Source: Phycisphaerae bacterium (GTDB lineage Bacteria > Planctomycetota > Phycisphaerae > UBA1845 > Fen-1342). Taken from it: DNA of 64,000 nucleotides. The stretch is from assembly GCA_030612705.1 (NCBI GenBank), contig JAUWNI010000005.1, forward strand, positions 1 to 64,000, given 5' to 3'. A model generated the notes under the pieces. The model was not told where the DNA came from, did not search any database, and was given only the letters and a program-made list of their open reading frames with translations. A program made the translations under genes and the position numbers. Below, piece by piece: positions 51,463 to 61,956 of the stretch. Numbering within the stretch: the stretch's first letter is position 1; every line of letters starts with the position of its first letter.

Positions 51463-51477
51463 AACAAACCTCGTTCC

Positions 51478-53343
51478 CTAACCACCGGTCTCGGAATGCG
51501 GCAGTTCGACGGTAAACTTCGATCCCTTCGACGGCGCGCTCTCCAGGTGAATATCGCCGCCGTGTAAACGCGCCACCTCGCGCGCGATTGCCAAACCCAA
51601 ACCCGTTCCGGTGACCATCTGTACCTCGTCGCTGACGGCCCGATAGAACTTCTCGAAAACGTGCGTCTGGTCTTCAGGGGCGATACCGATGCCCGTGTCG
51701 GCCACCGTGATCTCCACGCACAGCTCACCTACCTCCAGCGTGACCTCCACACGACCACCTTCCGGCGTGTACTTGATCGCGTTTCCAATCAGATTGGTGA
51801 TCAAAACCGACAGACGCTGCTTGTCGCCTTGAACCCTCGGAACCTTCGGCGCCAGCTTCAACGTCAAATCGATCTGCTTTTCGTCCGCGGCCCCCAGGTG
51901 ATCCTGCACGATCTGCCGCAACAGCCGCACCAGATCAACCTGCCCCATCTCGATCCGCGCGGTGCCGACCTCGAGCTGCGAAATGTTCAGGATGTCCTCG
52001 ATCAGCCGGGAAAGTCGCCGGGTCTCGCTGATAATGACGTTGTAGCACTCCCGCCGCGTCTTTTCGTCGTCGAAGCCCGGGCCGGTCAGCGTTTCAGCAT
52101 AGGCCTGGATGTTTGTCAGCGGCGTGCGCAACTCGTGCGTCACGTGATAGAGGAAGTTATCGCGCGCCCGATCGGCCTCCTGTAGATGACTGACGTCCTC
52201 GATCGTTATCAGCGCCTCACGATCGGGCGACGATGACCTCGCCGGTATCATCGCGAATCGCAGCGTGGTTTGTTGCTCGTCATCGCCGCGCTTGCGGTCG
52301 ATCGACATGGCCGCCACCGAGCGCGTGTACGCCCCCACCAGCGGCGCCCGCACCTCCTCCTCGACGACGCTCGCCAGCGGCATTCCGACCAGCGTCTCGG
52401 CCGGTTGCCCCAGCAGCCGACCCGCCGCCAGATTGGCGTACGTGACGTGCTGGTCCGGTCCGAAACGCAGCAAGCCGATCGGCAGCCGATCAAGCGTCGA
52501 ACGCAGCGTCCGGCTCTCGAAACGCCGCAGCGCGTCGTCAGCCAGGTCCGCCGACGCGGGCTCGGTCTCCTGATTGCGTAACTCCGCCAACTGCCCGATC
52601 AGGTGGTTCCACGCCTGGGCGATATGCCCGAGCGAATCGCTCAGGCTCAACGCAATGAATTCCTTTTCCACCCCGGACGCGTAATTCTGCAAATTCCGTT
52701 GAATCGCATCCAGCGGCCGCAAATGACGCCGCAGCCGACGATAAAGCGCGAAATAAACCAGCAGGGTGATTACCGTTGCAATGGCAAAGCCACGCAGCAA
52801 GCTCGATAGCGAACCAGCCGGCTCTGTAAACTCAAACGTCAATCGAACCGACCCCGACGGCGTGCCCTCGGCGGTCTGAACCGGAGCGCTGAACGCTACA
52901 AAGTCCAGATCCCACGACGCCTGCCCGCTCGAACCTCCCGGCAGCACCACCCCGACACCTTTCGGCCATCGGCAACGCACGCTCCCGTCCGGCAGAAGCC
53001 ACTCCGCCGTCCGCAGGGCAGGGTTCTTCGCGCACAACTGTTGCAGCGCCGCCTCTGCCGCCACATCGTCCTGATCGACGAACTGCCCGATCGCCGCCGC
53101 GACGACGTCCGCGACCGCCTGCCCCTCGGACATCCGCACTTCTTCGGCTTGGTGCCGCAAAGTGAAGTGTGCGAACACGCTTACGCCCACCAGCCCCATC
53201 ACCAGCGTGGCGGCCAGCGCGATGCCGAGCACTTCCGGAAACGCCGAGTTCCAAAACCGCACACTCTTCTCCGGCGGGCCCATTTCGACCAGCTCGTCGC
53301 TCGGCGGTGGCGGTTGGTTTTCCTGACTTGATGCTTCCATCAT
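51478..53343 (-). CDS. PAS-containing sensor histidine kinase
   Basis: HVTHELRTPLTNIQAYAETL, LITNLIGNAIKYTPEGG, VADTGIGIAPEDQTHVFEKFYR, GTGLGLAIAREV. Confidence 0.93.
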   Translation of the reverse strand: MMEASSQENQPPPPSDELVEMGPPEKSVRFWNSAFPEVLGIALAATLVMGLVGVSVFAHFTLRHQAEEVRMSEGQAVADVVAAAIGQFVDQDDVAAEAALQQLCAKNPALRTAEWLLPDGSVRCRWPKGVGVVLPGGSSGQASWDLDFVAFSAPVQTAEGTPSGSVRLTFEFTEPAGSLSSLLRGFAIATVITLLVYFALYRRLRRHLRPLDAIQRNLQNYASGVEKEFIALSLSDSLGHIAQAWNHLIGQLAELRNQETEPASADLADDALRRFESRTLRSTLDRLPIGLLRFGPDQHVTYANLAAGRLLGQPAETLVGMPLASVVEEEVRAPLVGAYTRSVAAMSIDRKRGDDEQQTTLRFAMIPARSSSPDREALITIEDVSHLQEADRARDNFLYHVTHELRTPLTNIQAYAETLTGPGFDDEKTRRECYNVIISETRRLSRLIEDILNISQLEVGTARIEMGQVDLVRLLRQIVQDHLGAADEKQIDLTLKLAPKVPRVQGDKQRLSVLITNLIGNAIKYTPEGGRVEVTLEVGELCVEITVADTGIGIAPEDQTHVFEKFYRAVSDEVQMVTGTGLGLAIAREVARLHGGDIHLESAPSKGSKFTVELPHSETGG

Positions 53344-53969
53344 TAACTCGACGCGCAATATCGGCGCACGGTTTCCAACCGTACTCGTTCGGCATATCGT
53401 CGAGCGCATAGGGGTACTTAAGCACCGTCCACCCGTGAGAGGCGATTGCCCCTATGTCCGTTAATGTGTGTGTAACCCCCCGAGAACTGCTGTAACATTC
53501 CCTTCCGATAAACACTCAAAGCACCTCGTGGAGTAAGGAACGCGCGAACCGAATCCACACATAGTCGCAGCGCTAAGATCCCAGGATCCGGGAATATGGG
53601 GATATGGGGATAATGGGTATATGGGGAGTGCAAAGCTCTGCTTTGCGTAAATGTGGCTACAACACGGGGCGAGCGTCAGGAAAGCGAGTAACGCCTGAAT
53701 GTCATTCCGAACGTGCCCGCCTGAGACGGACGCGCGGCGGAATCCGGCCCAAACCCGAGTCCCGGCTAGATTCCTCGGCGCGGAGTCTGCCCTGAGCGAA
53801 GCCGAAGGGCTCAGCATGACGTTCAACCATTTCCGCTCCCGTTAGTATCCCCGCAAATGACGCACACCTTACAACTCGAATTCGTCCGCAACCATAGTGC
53901 AATCCAACCACGACTTTGGTAAACTGTAGACTTGAGCGGGGACGGTTACCCTTCTATCTGTCAGGGGTT

Positions 53970-56450
53970 ATGTCAGACGGGAACACCAAAACCACCCTCG
54001 ACGACGCCCGCGGCCTGCGCGTCGGCCAGATCCTCAACGACTTCCTCGACGCCCGGGCGCGCGGCGAGGCGGTCAACGAGGCCGAACTACTCACAAAGCA
54101 TCCAGACCTCGCCGACGAGCTTCGCCAACACCTCGAATTGCTAGGCGAGCTGCGCCCCGCCACCGATAAGATCGAAGCCCTCATCGCCCAGGGCATCCTC
54201 AGTCCGTGTAACGCCGAGGAAGGCGGGGACAGGCTTCGCGCCAAAGTGTCAGGAACGGATTCTCCACGCGGTGCCTGCCCCCGTTTTCCGCCCCGCTATC
54301 TCGCCCAGCTCGGCCCGTACAAGATCTTCGGGATTCTCGGCAGCGGCGGGATGGGCTTCGTGCTCAAGGCCTACGAGGAAAGCCTGAACCGCGTCGTCGC
54401 CCTGAAAATACTCCGCCCCGAACTCGCCGGCGACAAAGCCGCCCTGGCCCGCTTCACGCGTGAGGCCAAAGCCGCCGCCGCCCTGAAACATCCGAATATT
54501 GTCACGGTCTACGCGGTCGGGCAGGAGCGCGACACGCACTACCTGGCGATGGAATACGTCGAGGGTCCCAATCTCGCCAACGTCATCCGCGACCCGAATG
54601 TAGCGGCCGGCGCCCCCGCCGGCCGAGGGAGCATAGCCCCTGACACCTCGTCGGCCGAAACAGACCGAGCCCTGAGCGCAAGCGAGGGGAACACCACGCC
54701 CACCCCCCAAATCCCCAATCGTGAATCGTCAATCGCCAATCCGGAGCTTGTCCGCCACATCTTCCGTCAACTGCTAAGCGCCCTGGCCGCCGCCCACGAG
54801 GCCGGCCTGATCCACCGCGACGTGAAAAGCTCCAACATCCTGCTCGATTGCGGATCGGAGATTGGAGATTGGGGATTGGGGGTACCGGACGGGGCCGGCT
54901 CCGCTATCGACCAATCCCCAATCCACAATCGTCAATCCCCAATCGTCAAGCTTGCCGACTTCGGCCTCGCCCGCATGATCACCGCCCAGACCCGCGTCAC
55001 GCTCGGCGACTCGATCCTCGGCACCCCCGAATACATGAGCCCCGAACAGGCCCGTGGCGACGAGAACATCGACCACCGCAGCGACCTCTACTCCGCCGGC
55101 ATCGTCCTCTACGAAATGCTCACCGGCCGCACGCCGTTCCGGGCCGACACGCCCAGCGCTGTGATCCACCAGATTCTGAACGTCGACCCGCCCGAGCCGA
55201 AAACGACTAAGCGCGACGTCGATCTGGTCTTGGCGCATCTGGCGCTCTGGCTGATGGCCAAGCGACCGGAAGACCGCCCTGCATCGGCCAGCGAAGCTCT
55301 GGAAGTCCTGGAGCATCGGCAGATGCGGCGACATCGAGGACATCCCAAGCGCATCCGGCGTCGTGCGGCCGTTCTCGCCGGAGTGTTGGCCGTTGCGGTC
55401 TTCGCAATCTGGGTCGTTCAGTCTGTGGTCCGGGGACCGGGTGAGATCGCTGAAGTCCGCGTCACGGGGGATGGACGCATTGTCCAGGTTCGCTATGAAG
55501 TCAACGGATGGACGGACTTCTATGCCGCTCCCACTCCGGGCGCGACCGCCAACGCGGAACTCGTCGACTTAGATGGAACTGGCAGGTGCGCAGTCGTGTT
55601 CGGGGTAAATGAGATCGCGGCGAACGGGAGTCTCATCGCACTCGACTCCAACGGGAAGAAGCTCTGGGACCTGTTCTTGCACGACGAGGCCGAACGGGAC
55701 TGGCCGGATTGTGGCCTGCCTTACGAATGGGACTGTTCCGTAATGGCAGTCGGGAACCTCGATGCTGAGCCCGGGGACGAAATTGTCGCAACGGCTGTTC
55801 AAAATAACTGCTACATGACAATGCTGGCCATCGTCAAACCGTCCCAAGACGCAGGAGAGGTTAAAGCTGTGTTCTGGCACATGGGAGGGATAAGCTCCGC
55901 GCAGATCGAGCAAGATTTCTTCAGTCCCGGCGGCCCGGCCATCGTTGTTCGTGGGGTTAACAACAAACTGGACGGATTCAATGAAGAAGCGCCTGCTAAG
56001 CGAGATACCCGACTTACACGCTACGACTATGTTCCGGTGCTCATGATCCTGGACCCGCGGCGGCTGATGGGACTCGAAAGCCTTGGTCCACCTGCTGATA
56101 ATCCACTGAATATTCCGTCAGCGCATATACACGCGTACGCATTCCTGGACCTGGCGGGCTCGATGGACGTCACGCGCCGAGACGGACTCGAACGCTTCAA
56201 TGTCGAACCACATGAACACGGCGCACTCGACTTCATCCTGTCATACGAAAGCGATGATCCTTACGGGCGGTGGAGAGACGTCGGGGTCTTCGATTTGGAC
56301 TGGAAATCTCGTGCACATCTCACTCTGGATCGTAATCTCCGGATCATTGAAGCTCGTCCAAGCATGTACGAGACGCACGTAACAGACTCAAACGAATGGC
56401 TTGAACTCTGGCGCATAATCAGCCAGGACGGCAGATACGTGGACGAGTGA
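53970..56450 (+). CDS. Serine/threonine protein kinase with in-frame repeat-derived insertions
   Basis: GILGSGGMGFVLKAYE, VALKILRPE, HRDVKSSNILLD, VKLADFGLARM, GTPEYMSPEQARG; low-complexity, repeat-encoded insertions at about 54215..54290, 54597..54742 and 54848..54948. Confidence 0.9.
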   Translation: MSDGNTKTTLDDARGLRVGQILNDFLDARARGEAVNEAELLTKHPDLADELRQHLELLGELRPATDKIEALIAQGILSPCNAEEGGDRLRAKVSGTDSPRGACPRFPPRYLAQLGPYKIFGILGSGGMGFVLKAYEESLNRVVALKILRPELAGDKAALARFTREAKAAAALKHPNIVTVYAVGQERDTHYLAMEYVEGPNLANVIRDPNVAAGAPAGRGSIAPDTSSAETDRALSASEGNTTPTPQIPNRESSIANPELVRHIFRQLLSALAAAHEAGLIHRDVKSSNILLDCGSEIGDWGLGVPDGAGSAIDQSPIHNRQSPIVKLADFGLARMITAQTRVTLGDSILGTPEYMSPEQARGDENIDHRSDLYSAGIVLYEMLTGRTPFRADTPSAVIHQILNVDPPEPKTTKRDVDLVLAHLALWLMAKRPEDRPASASEALEVLEHRQMRRHRGHPKRIRRRAAVLAGVLAVAVFAIWVVQSVVRGPGEIAEVRVTGDGRIVQVRYEVNGWTDFYAAPTPGATANAELVDLDGTGRCAVVFGVNEIAANGSLIALDSNGKKLWDLFLHDEAERDWPDCGLPYEWDCSVMAVGNLDAEPGDEIVATAVQNNCYMTMLAIVKPSQDAGEVKAVFWHMGGISSAQIEQDFFSPGGPAIVVRGVNNKLDGFNEEAPAKRDTRLTRYDYVPVLMILDPRRLMGLESLGPPADNPLNIPSAHIHAYAFLDLAGSMDVTRRDGLERFNVEPHEHGALDFILSYESDDPYGRWRDVGVFDLDWKSRAHLTLDRNLRIIEARPSMYETHVTDSNEWLELWRIISQDGRYVDE

Positions 56451-56555
56451 TCGCCCTTATGGTCACCAGAATAACAGTCTCAAACGGCGCGACTCGGGCC
56501 GAGATGAAACTCTCGGCCCGTTGCCGCTCAAAGCTGTCTCTATTGCTGATTCGGT

Positions 56556-57521
56556 TTACGGAAGCCCCGTGAAGTACGTCTCAGCATAGTACACGCTCAG
56601 ACCTGCCGTGCCGCCGCTCTTGCCGAACCACCCCCTAAGCCTGTTTCCTTCCTGCAGCACCGCTGGCGCTTCACAGTTTCCTTCGGGCAGCGCCTCGAAA
56701 CCCTCGAGCAGCCCATGTTTGTCCCAAGTCATCCCGTCTTCGGAAGTCGCGTAGGCATACATGTTGGGGGTACTACACTTGTACCACATGTGGTAGAGAT
56801 CACAGACCTTGATGACGTTCACATAGCTCAGGAACTCATCGTACTCGCCTGAGCTGCCCGCGGGCATCGCACACCCGTGATCGGTCCAGTTCAGCCCGTC
56901 CTCCGAAGTTCCGTAGCGGTAGCAGGAGGCATCATCGTACAAGGTGAACCATGCCTCGAAGCCGGACTCGGTCGGCAAGATGTCGTAATGAAACCAATCT
57001 GCAACCCACCCTACATGCGTCCAGCTCTCTCCGTCAGCGGACACGGTGAAGTCGACGCTGGTCTCTCCTCCGGTTTGGCCCACCCACATGTAGTAGGCGC
57101 CGCACCTTTTCACGACTTTGGGCACAGCGTCATTCGTGCTATCGGGGAAATAAGCGTGTTCCGAACACGCCCAATCGAATCCATCGACGGACCAACTGTA
57201 CATCACCTCGAGTTGCCCGGTCTGACCGCCGTCGTGCCAGAGCTTGTACACCCCGTCATCGTAAAGGACGGTAATGGCGCCTGGGTAGTTGCATGGAGGC
57301 GACATAACCGGTTCGGGCTGTACGTTCCATTCGAGTGAAGCGGGCCCCGTCCACTGCTGGCCGTAGTTTGCCAGCAGGGCCGCCAGATCGGCCAGGTCGA
57401 CATCGCAGTCGCCGTCCAGATCGCCGGGCAAGGCGCCGGGGCATTCCGCAAAGCCCACCGGCGCGGTGAGCAAGATCGCAAGTACAACAGCCAGACTTGA
57501 AGAAGATCGTGTGTTTCGCAT
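56556..57521 (-). CDS. Secreted protein with N-terminal dockerin-like motif and beta-propeller/glycosidase-like body
   Basis: Signal peptide; GDLDGDCDVDLADLAALLANYGQQ; repeated SxDGxxW segments (SVDGFDWACSEHAYF, SADGESWTHVG, SEDGLNWTDHG, SEDGMTWDKHG). Confidence 0.8.
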   Translation of the reverse strand: MRNTRSSSSLAVVLAILLTAPVGFAECPGALPGDLDGDCDVDLADLAALLANYGQQWTGPASLEWNVQPEPVMSPPCNYPGAITVLYDDGVYKLWHDGGQTGQLEVMYSWSVDGFDWACSEHAYFPDSTNDAVPKVVKRCGAYYMWVGQTGGETSVDFTVSADGESWTHVGWVADWFHYDILPTESGFEAWFTLYDDASCYRYGTSEDGLNWTDHGCAMPAGSSGEYDEFLSYVNVIKVCDLYHMWYKCSTPNMYAYATSEDGMTWDKHGLLEGFEALPEGNCEAPAVLQEGNRLRGWFGKSGGTAGLSVYYAETYFTGLP

Positions 57522-57847
57522 GGTACTATCCTCCGATCGGGTGATACCGACAGCAGTCGGTTCGTGACCTGGTTGCCCTGGAACGTCCGGGGCACTTCCT
57601 CTTTACCCAATCCACAACCGCCGTCTGTAGACGTGTCTAACGGGGAATCTTGAAAAAAGGGCAAAGAGTCCCAGGAGCCGAGGGATTGTGGAGTGTTGAT
57701 TGGCGATCGCGGATTTGTGCCGGCCGGACGCTACACTTGGACCCTCGACCCCTTGGTCCCTTGAACCCGTGGATCCTATCCACTCCCCTCGCTCGCGCTT
57801 AGCCCAACTTCCGCACCCGTAGGTGCGAGGTGCTGTAATAATAGGGT

Positions 57848-58490
57848 TTACGTGTTTTTTGCGTCACTATATGGCGCCTCGCCGTCGGACCAGATCTTCC
57901 TTGGGGGCATGATTTTCGTGGGGACGCCAAGGAGCTCGTACAGCTCGACGGGCTGGGGCTCCGGGGTCGAAGCCCGGCGGATGCGCAGTACCGATCCGCC
58001 GTCGGCCGGCAGCACCACCATGCACACCTGGTGCGTCCTGAGCGTCTCCCGCACCGTGGCCCATGAGGTATGCACTCCCTGATCCAGCAGCGTCTTCTCG
58101 ATCGCCACCAGAAGGTGATATGCCAACACGGACAGAAAAATGTGCGTCTCCACCCGCTCTTGGCGCTGGTGGTGGATGGGACGCATCAACAGCGAGCTCT
58201 TCAGCGATCGAAACGCGTTCTCGACCCGCGTGAGCAGCAGGTAGAATCGCCAGGCCGCGTCGGCTGATAAATCCTCGCGATCGCTCTTGATGATATAACT
58301 GCCGTCGAGCTTCTCGGCTTTGCTCCGCTTCGCCCGCTCCAGGTTGCAGGTCAGACGCTTCGTTTCCGGGTCATATCGAGTGGCGTAATACCGGGCCACC
58401 CGCGGATACCGCTCCTTCAGCCGACCGACGGCCTCCCCGATCTTGATCGGTTTGACCAACCTGCCGCCGCGAACCCGCTTTTCCAGCTGG
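57848..58490 (-). pseudogene. C-terminal part of an IS1634/IS4-like DDE transposase
   Basis: IGEAVGRLKERYPRVARYYATRYD..., LDGSYIIKSDREDLSADAAWRFYLLLTRVENAFRSLKSSLLMRPIHHQRQERVETHIFLSVLAYHLLVAIE. Confidence 0.8.
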
Positions 58491-58804
58491 GCTACGTCAG
58501 CTCGGTGGTGTATGCCTATTGGGGCCAGAGCCAGGCCGAACACGTCTTCCGAAACTTGAAAGACCCACACCATCTGGCCCCGCGCCCACAATTCCACTGG
58601 ACGGATCAGAAGATCCAAGTCCATGCCTTCTGCTGCCTGGTGGGCTATCTGTTGGCGGCCCTGGTCCGCCGCACTGCCCGGCGGATGGGTTACACGCAAG
58701 GGCTCAGTGGGCTGCTGGAGCTGCTCAACGAGACCCGGATCGTCCTGCGTACGGAACGCCGCGCCGGGCCCGGCCGGCCGCGCATTCGCTGGCAACTCGA
58801 CTAA
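58490..58804 (+). pseudogene. C-terminal fragment of a second DDE transposase in the opposite orientation
   Basis: GQSQAEHVFRNLKDPHHLAPRPQFHWTDQKIQVHAFCCLVGYLLAALVRRTARRMG. Confidence 0.8.
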
Positions 58805-58943
58805 AACGACCCTGCCGCCACCCGCCTATACGAAACCCTCGTCAGCCCAAACCACACTTTAGGCACTACACCCTCAGATACCTGACCCCCTTGAAACCAC
58901 AGAACTTACACACCAGTACCGTCACAAACGTAGTAAACTTACG

Positions 58944-59984
58944 CTAGGGGGTGAGGAATTCGTTCTCGATAAACTTCGCCGCGTTGCTGAAGGCTTCGGC
59001 CGCGTGGGCGAAGTTGACTTCCATTTGTCGAAGGTCCGCCAAATCGCAGGCGCGGGACCGTGTAGCCGTCTTGCCGTGCAGGGGGATCTGTGCCGAGGGG
59101 CCCTTGGCCAGGCTGGCCTCGACTTCCGGGGAGAGCAGATAGTTAATCAGGCGTTTGCCCGCTTCGGGATGGGGGCAGTTTCGTATCAGGGCCAGCGTGT
59201 TCGGCAGCAATAGAGTTCCCATCTGATCATCCGACCCGTCCGGGAAGACGATCGCGACGGGTTTGCCGGCTTCGACCTCGATGATCGCGTCGTCGGTGTC
59301 GGTCAACCCGAACGCCAACCGGCCGGCGGCGACCATCTCCGCGCAAGTCTTGTTGCCCGCGACGATCTGGACGTCGTTTTGTTTGAACGAGTGCAACAAT
59401 TCCCGGGCTTTTTCCTGCCCCAGCAAAGCGAACAGACAAGCGACGTGCGATGCCGTCGTGCCGAAGAGGGGTTTGGCGATGCCGGCGCGGCTTTTCCACT
59501 TAGAGGCGGCCAGGTCGTTGACGGAGGTTGGCATCTCATCGGGCCTGACCAGATCAGTGTTGACGATGATGACGCGGGCACGGGCGGCGAAGCCGTGCCA
59601 GTAGCCGCCAGCATCACGGTAACGCGTGGGGTAATTCTCCGCCTGCGCGGGTTGGCAGGGCTGCAAGAGTCCTTCGTTCTTGAGGCGGAGGGTGTTGAGG
59701 ATTTCGTTGTTCCAGAAAACGTCGCAGCGCGGGCGGTCCGCCTCGGCACGGATACGGTTTACCAGGCCGACGGTCTTGGTCGATTCGGTGTCGTAGACCG
59801 GGCGCACCTTTATGCCGGTTTGCGCGGTGAAGTCAGCCAGAATGGGTTCGGAGAATTGACGGTCGAGAGCCGTGTAGACGACGACTTCGTCCGGGGCCGG
59901 CTCGGTTTGCTGTAGAGCTTGCCGCTCGCAACCAGAGAGAAACGCTAGCAGAGTAACGATTAAAACGCGTGCCCACTGTGTCAT
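58944..59984 (-). CDS. Extracellular substrate-binding protein, Fe3+-type ABC transporter
   Basis: Lipobox LLAFLSGCERQ; VVVYTALDRQFSEPILADFTAQTGIKVRPVYDTES; IAGNKT/NALIRNCPHPEAGKRLINYLLSPEVE-like region. Confidence 0.88.
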   Translation of the reverse strand: MTQWARVLIVTLLAFLSGCERQALQQTEPAPDEVVVYTALDRQFSEPILADFTAQTGIKVRPVYDTESTKTVGLVNRIRAEADRPRCDVFWNNEILNTLRLKNEGLLQPCQPAQAENYPTRYRDAGGYWHGFAARARVIIVNTDLVRPDEMPTSVNDLAASKWKSRAGIAKPLFGTTASHVACLFALLGQEKARELLHSFKQNDVQIVAGNKTCAEMVAAGRLAFGLTDTDDAIIEVEAGKPVAIVFPDGSDDQMGTLLLPNTLALIRNCPHPEAGKRLINYLLSPEVEASLAKGPSAQIPLHGKTATRSRACDLADLRQMEVNFAHAAEAFSNAAKFIENEFLTP

Positions 59985-60011
59985 CGGATCAGTCTCCCGT
60001 TGAGGCGGCCG

Positions 60012-61598
60012 CTATGTCGATTGGCGTATCACAGACAGCGCGCGTCTGAGAAGCCAGAGCAGCAGCAGCCAGGGGACCACGATATATGCCACGGAAAGGA
60101 GCGCCAACACGGCCAGGTCGCGGTAGACGCCGAAGTGGATGAGCGTGGCGGCGCGGACGGCGGCGGTCGGCCAGCCGGGCGGGGCCAGCAGGATTGTCGT
60201 GCCGACCTCGCCGAAGCAGAGAATCAGCATAATCAGCCACACAACTACGGCGTGGGTGGCGACGGCGGGCCAATAGACGTGGCGTTGCACGTCGAGCCAG
60301 TTGCAGCCGTCGACGCGCGCGGCCAACTCGTTTTCGACCGGGACGCGTTGGACGGCGGGTAAAAGCAGCAGAATGCCGAAAGGCAGAAAGCGGACGACGT
60401 AGCCGAGAACGATGGACACGGGCGAGTCGTAGAGCCGGCCGGCGAGACCGGGGCGGTTGAGCAAGTCGATCAGGCTGATGCCGGCCACCGGAGCCGGAAG
60501 CGCCAGCAGGAGCACGACGGCGGCGCAGACGAACCAGCGCAAACGACGGGTGCGCAGAGCTCCCCACGCCAACCCGACCGCGAAGAGCACGACGATCGTG
60601 GCACCGGCGGCCGCGCCGAGAGCGGATCGGAGCAATTCCGTTTGCAGGTTGCCGGCCGTGGTGACGAATTGCTGAAATGATTCGATTCGCCTTAGCAACG
60701 AGACGGCGGGCGGTCCCAGCAATGCGAGAATCACAATTAGACAAAGTGGTGCGACAACCCAGCGCCAACGGCCGAGTGAGATTGTTCGCGGGGGCGTGTC
60801 GAAGTGCCAGGGCGAATGCTCGCCGAGCAGCCGATAGCGCACTTGCATCGCCACAAGCATGACCGCAAGCAGGACAAGCACGGGAACGGACGCGATCACG
60901 GGTCCGGCGGCGGAGCCGTGCAGGGCGTATTGGGTGTAAACCTCTTCGGCGAAGGTGCGCACGATGAGGATGTCAGCGATCGAATGGTCGGTGGCAACCA
61001 GCAGAACCACGATCATCCCGATCGTGGCGATGCCCCAACCTGCCTGCGGAATCATGACGCGGAGCAAGACCGAGCCTTCACCGGCGTCGAGCCGGGCCTG
61101 GTCTTCGAGATCCCGGTCGGCGCAGCGGAAGACCGCCGCCAACACGATCACCGCCAGCGGCGCGCAGATCAGCCCGTGCATGACGCCGCACGCGACGGCC
61201 GAGTGAGCGTATTGCCACAGCGGAACCAGGGCGAAGATGAAGACCACGCTGACGTAGACCGGCACGCAGGCGCCGAGGATGGCGGCAACGGCAACGAGTG
61301 TTCGTCCCGGCAGGTCGGTGCGGGCAACTAGAAACCCGAACACCATGCCCAACACGGTCGCGGTCAACAAAGCGATGCCGCAGACGATCAACGTGTTGGT
61401 CAGCAACGTGAGCCAGCGGCGGAGGTCGAACAGAGCATTGAGCTGCGCGGAATCGGAAATGTCGAGCAGGGCAAACAACGCGTGCGCTATCGCGTAGAGT
61501 GGTACGGCGACGACCGCCACCAGGACCAGGAAATGCAGCCCGGCTGCGATTCTCCCCGACAGGTCGCGAATTGAAACGTGATATGAACCCATTCGCAC
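60012..61598 (-). CDS. Iron-type ABC transporter permease (two fused permease modules)
   Basis: 528-aa multi-TM; LNALFDLRRWLTLLTNTLIVCGIALLTATVLGMVFGFLVARTDLPG; DQARLDAGEGSVLLRVMIPQAGWG EAA-like loop. Confidence 0.87.
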   Translation of the reverse strand: MRMGSYHVSIRDLSGRIAAGLHFLVLVAVVAVPLYAIAHALFALLDISDSAQLNALFDLRRWLTLLTNTLIVCGIALLTATVLGMVFGFLVARTDLPGRTLVAVAAILGACVPVYVSVVFIFALVPLWQYAHSAVACGVMHGLICAPLAVIVLAAVFRCADRDLEDQARLDAGEGSVLLRVMIPQAGWGIATIGMIVVLLVATDHSIADILIVRTFAEEVYTQYALHGSAAGPVIASVPVLVLLAVMLVAMQVRYRLLGEHSPWHFDTPPRTISLGRWRWVVAPLCLIVILALLGPPAVSLLRRIESFQQFVTTAGNLQTELLRSALGAAAGATIVVLFAVGLAWGALRTRRLRWFVCAAVVLLLALPAPVAGISLIDLLNRPGLAGRLYDSPVSIVLGYVVRFLPFGILLLLPAVQRVPVENELAARVDGCNWLDVQRHVYWPAVATHAVVVWLIMLILCFGEVGTTILLAPPGWPTAAVRAATLIHFGVYRDLAVLALLSVAYIVVPWLLLLWLLRRALSVIRQST

Positions 61599-61711
61599 GG
61601 CGTTTCGAAGTCAGGATTCCAGAATACTAAAGAGCGACTAACATAACACAAAGAGCCGCGGACTTCAGTCCGCGCGGCGCCACGCAGGTTTCAGGGGGTA
61701 TACGACATTTT

Positions 61712-61827
61712 TGCGGACGCTGTGTAAGCCGGGAAACGTAGCGTCCGCCCCCCGTGGCGGACGTAGAATGTGGAAATCTTTCGCCATCCTACCTCCTCCA
61801 CGGGGGGTGGACGCTACAGGGCCCGCG
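61712..61827. repeat. Dispersed repeat (gctgtgtaagccgggaaacgtagcgtccgcc...gtggcggacgtagaatgtggaaatctttc)
   Basis: Near-identical to the interior of 822..945; REP palindrome immediately upstream at about 61650..61685. Confidence 0.7.
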
Positions 61828-61956
61828 CCGAAGCCCGCCGGAAGTGTTATGCGCCCATGGGCATGAACTCGTACTAAAAAAGGTTCCATCCGCGAGTCGG
61901 ATTCGGTAGTCTGAGAGGGGAGTGGATGGGGCACCCCCGCGGCTCAGGAGGGCAAT

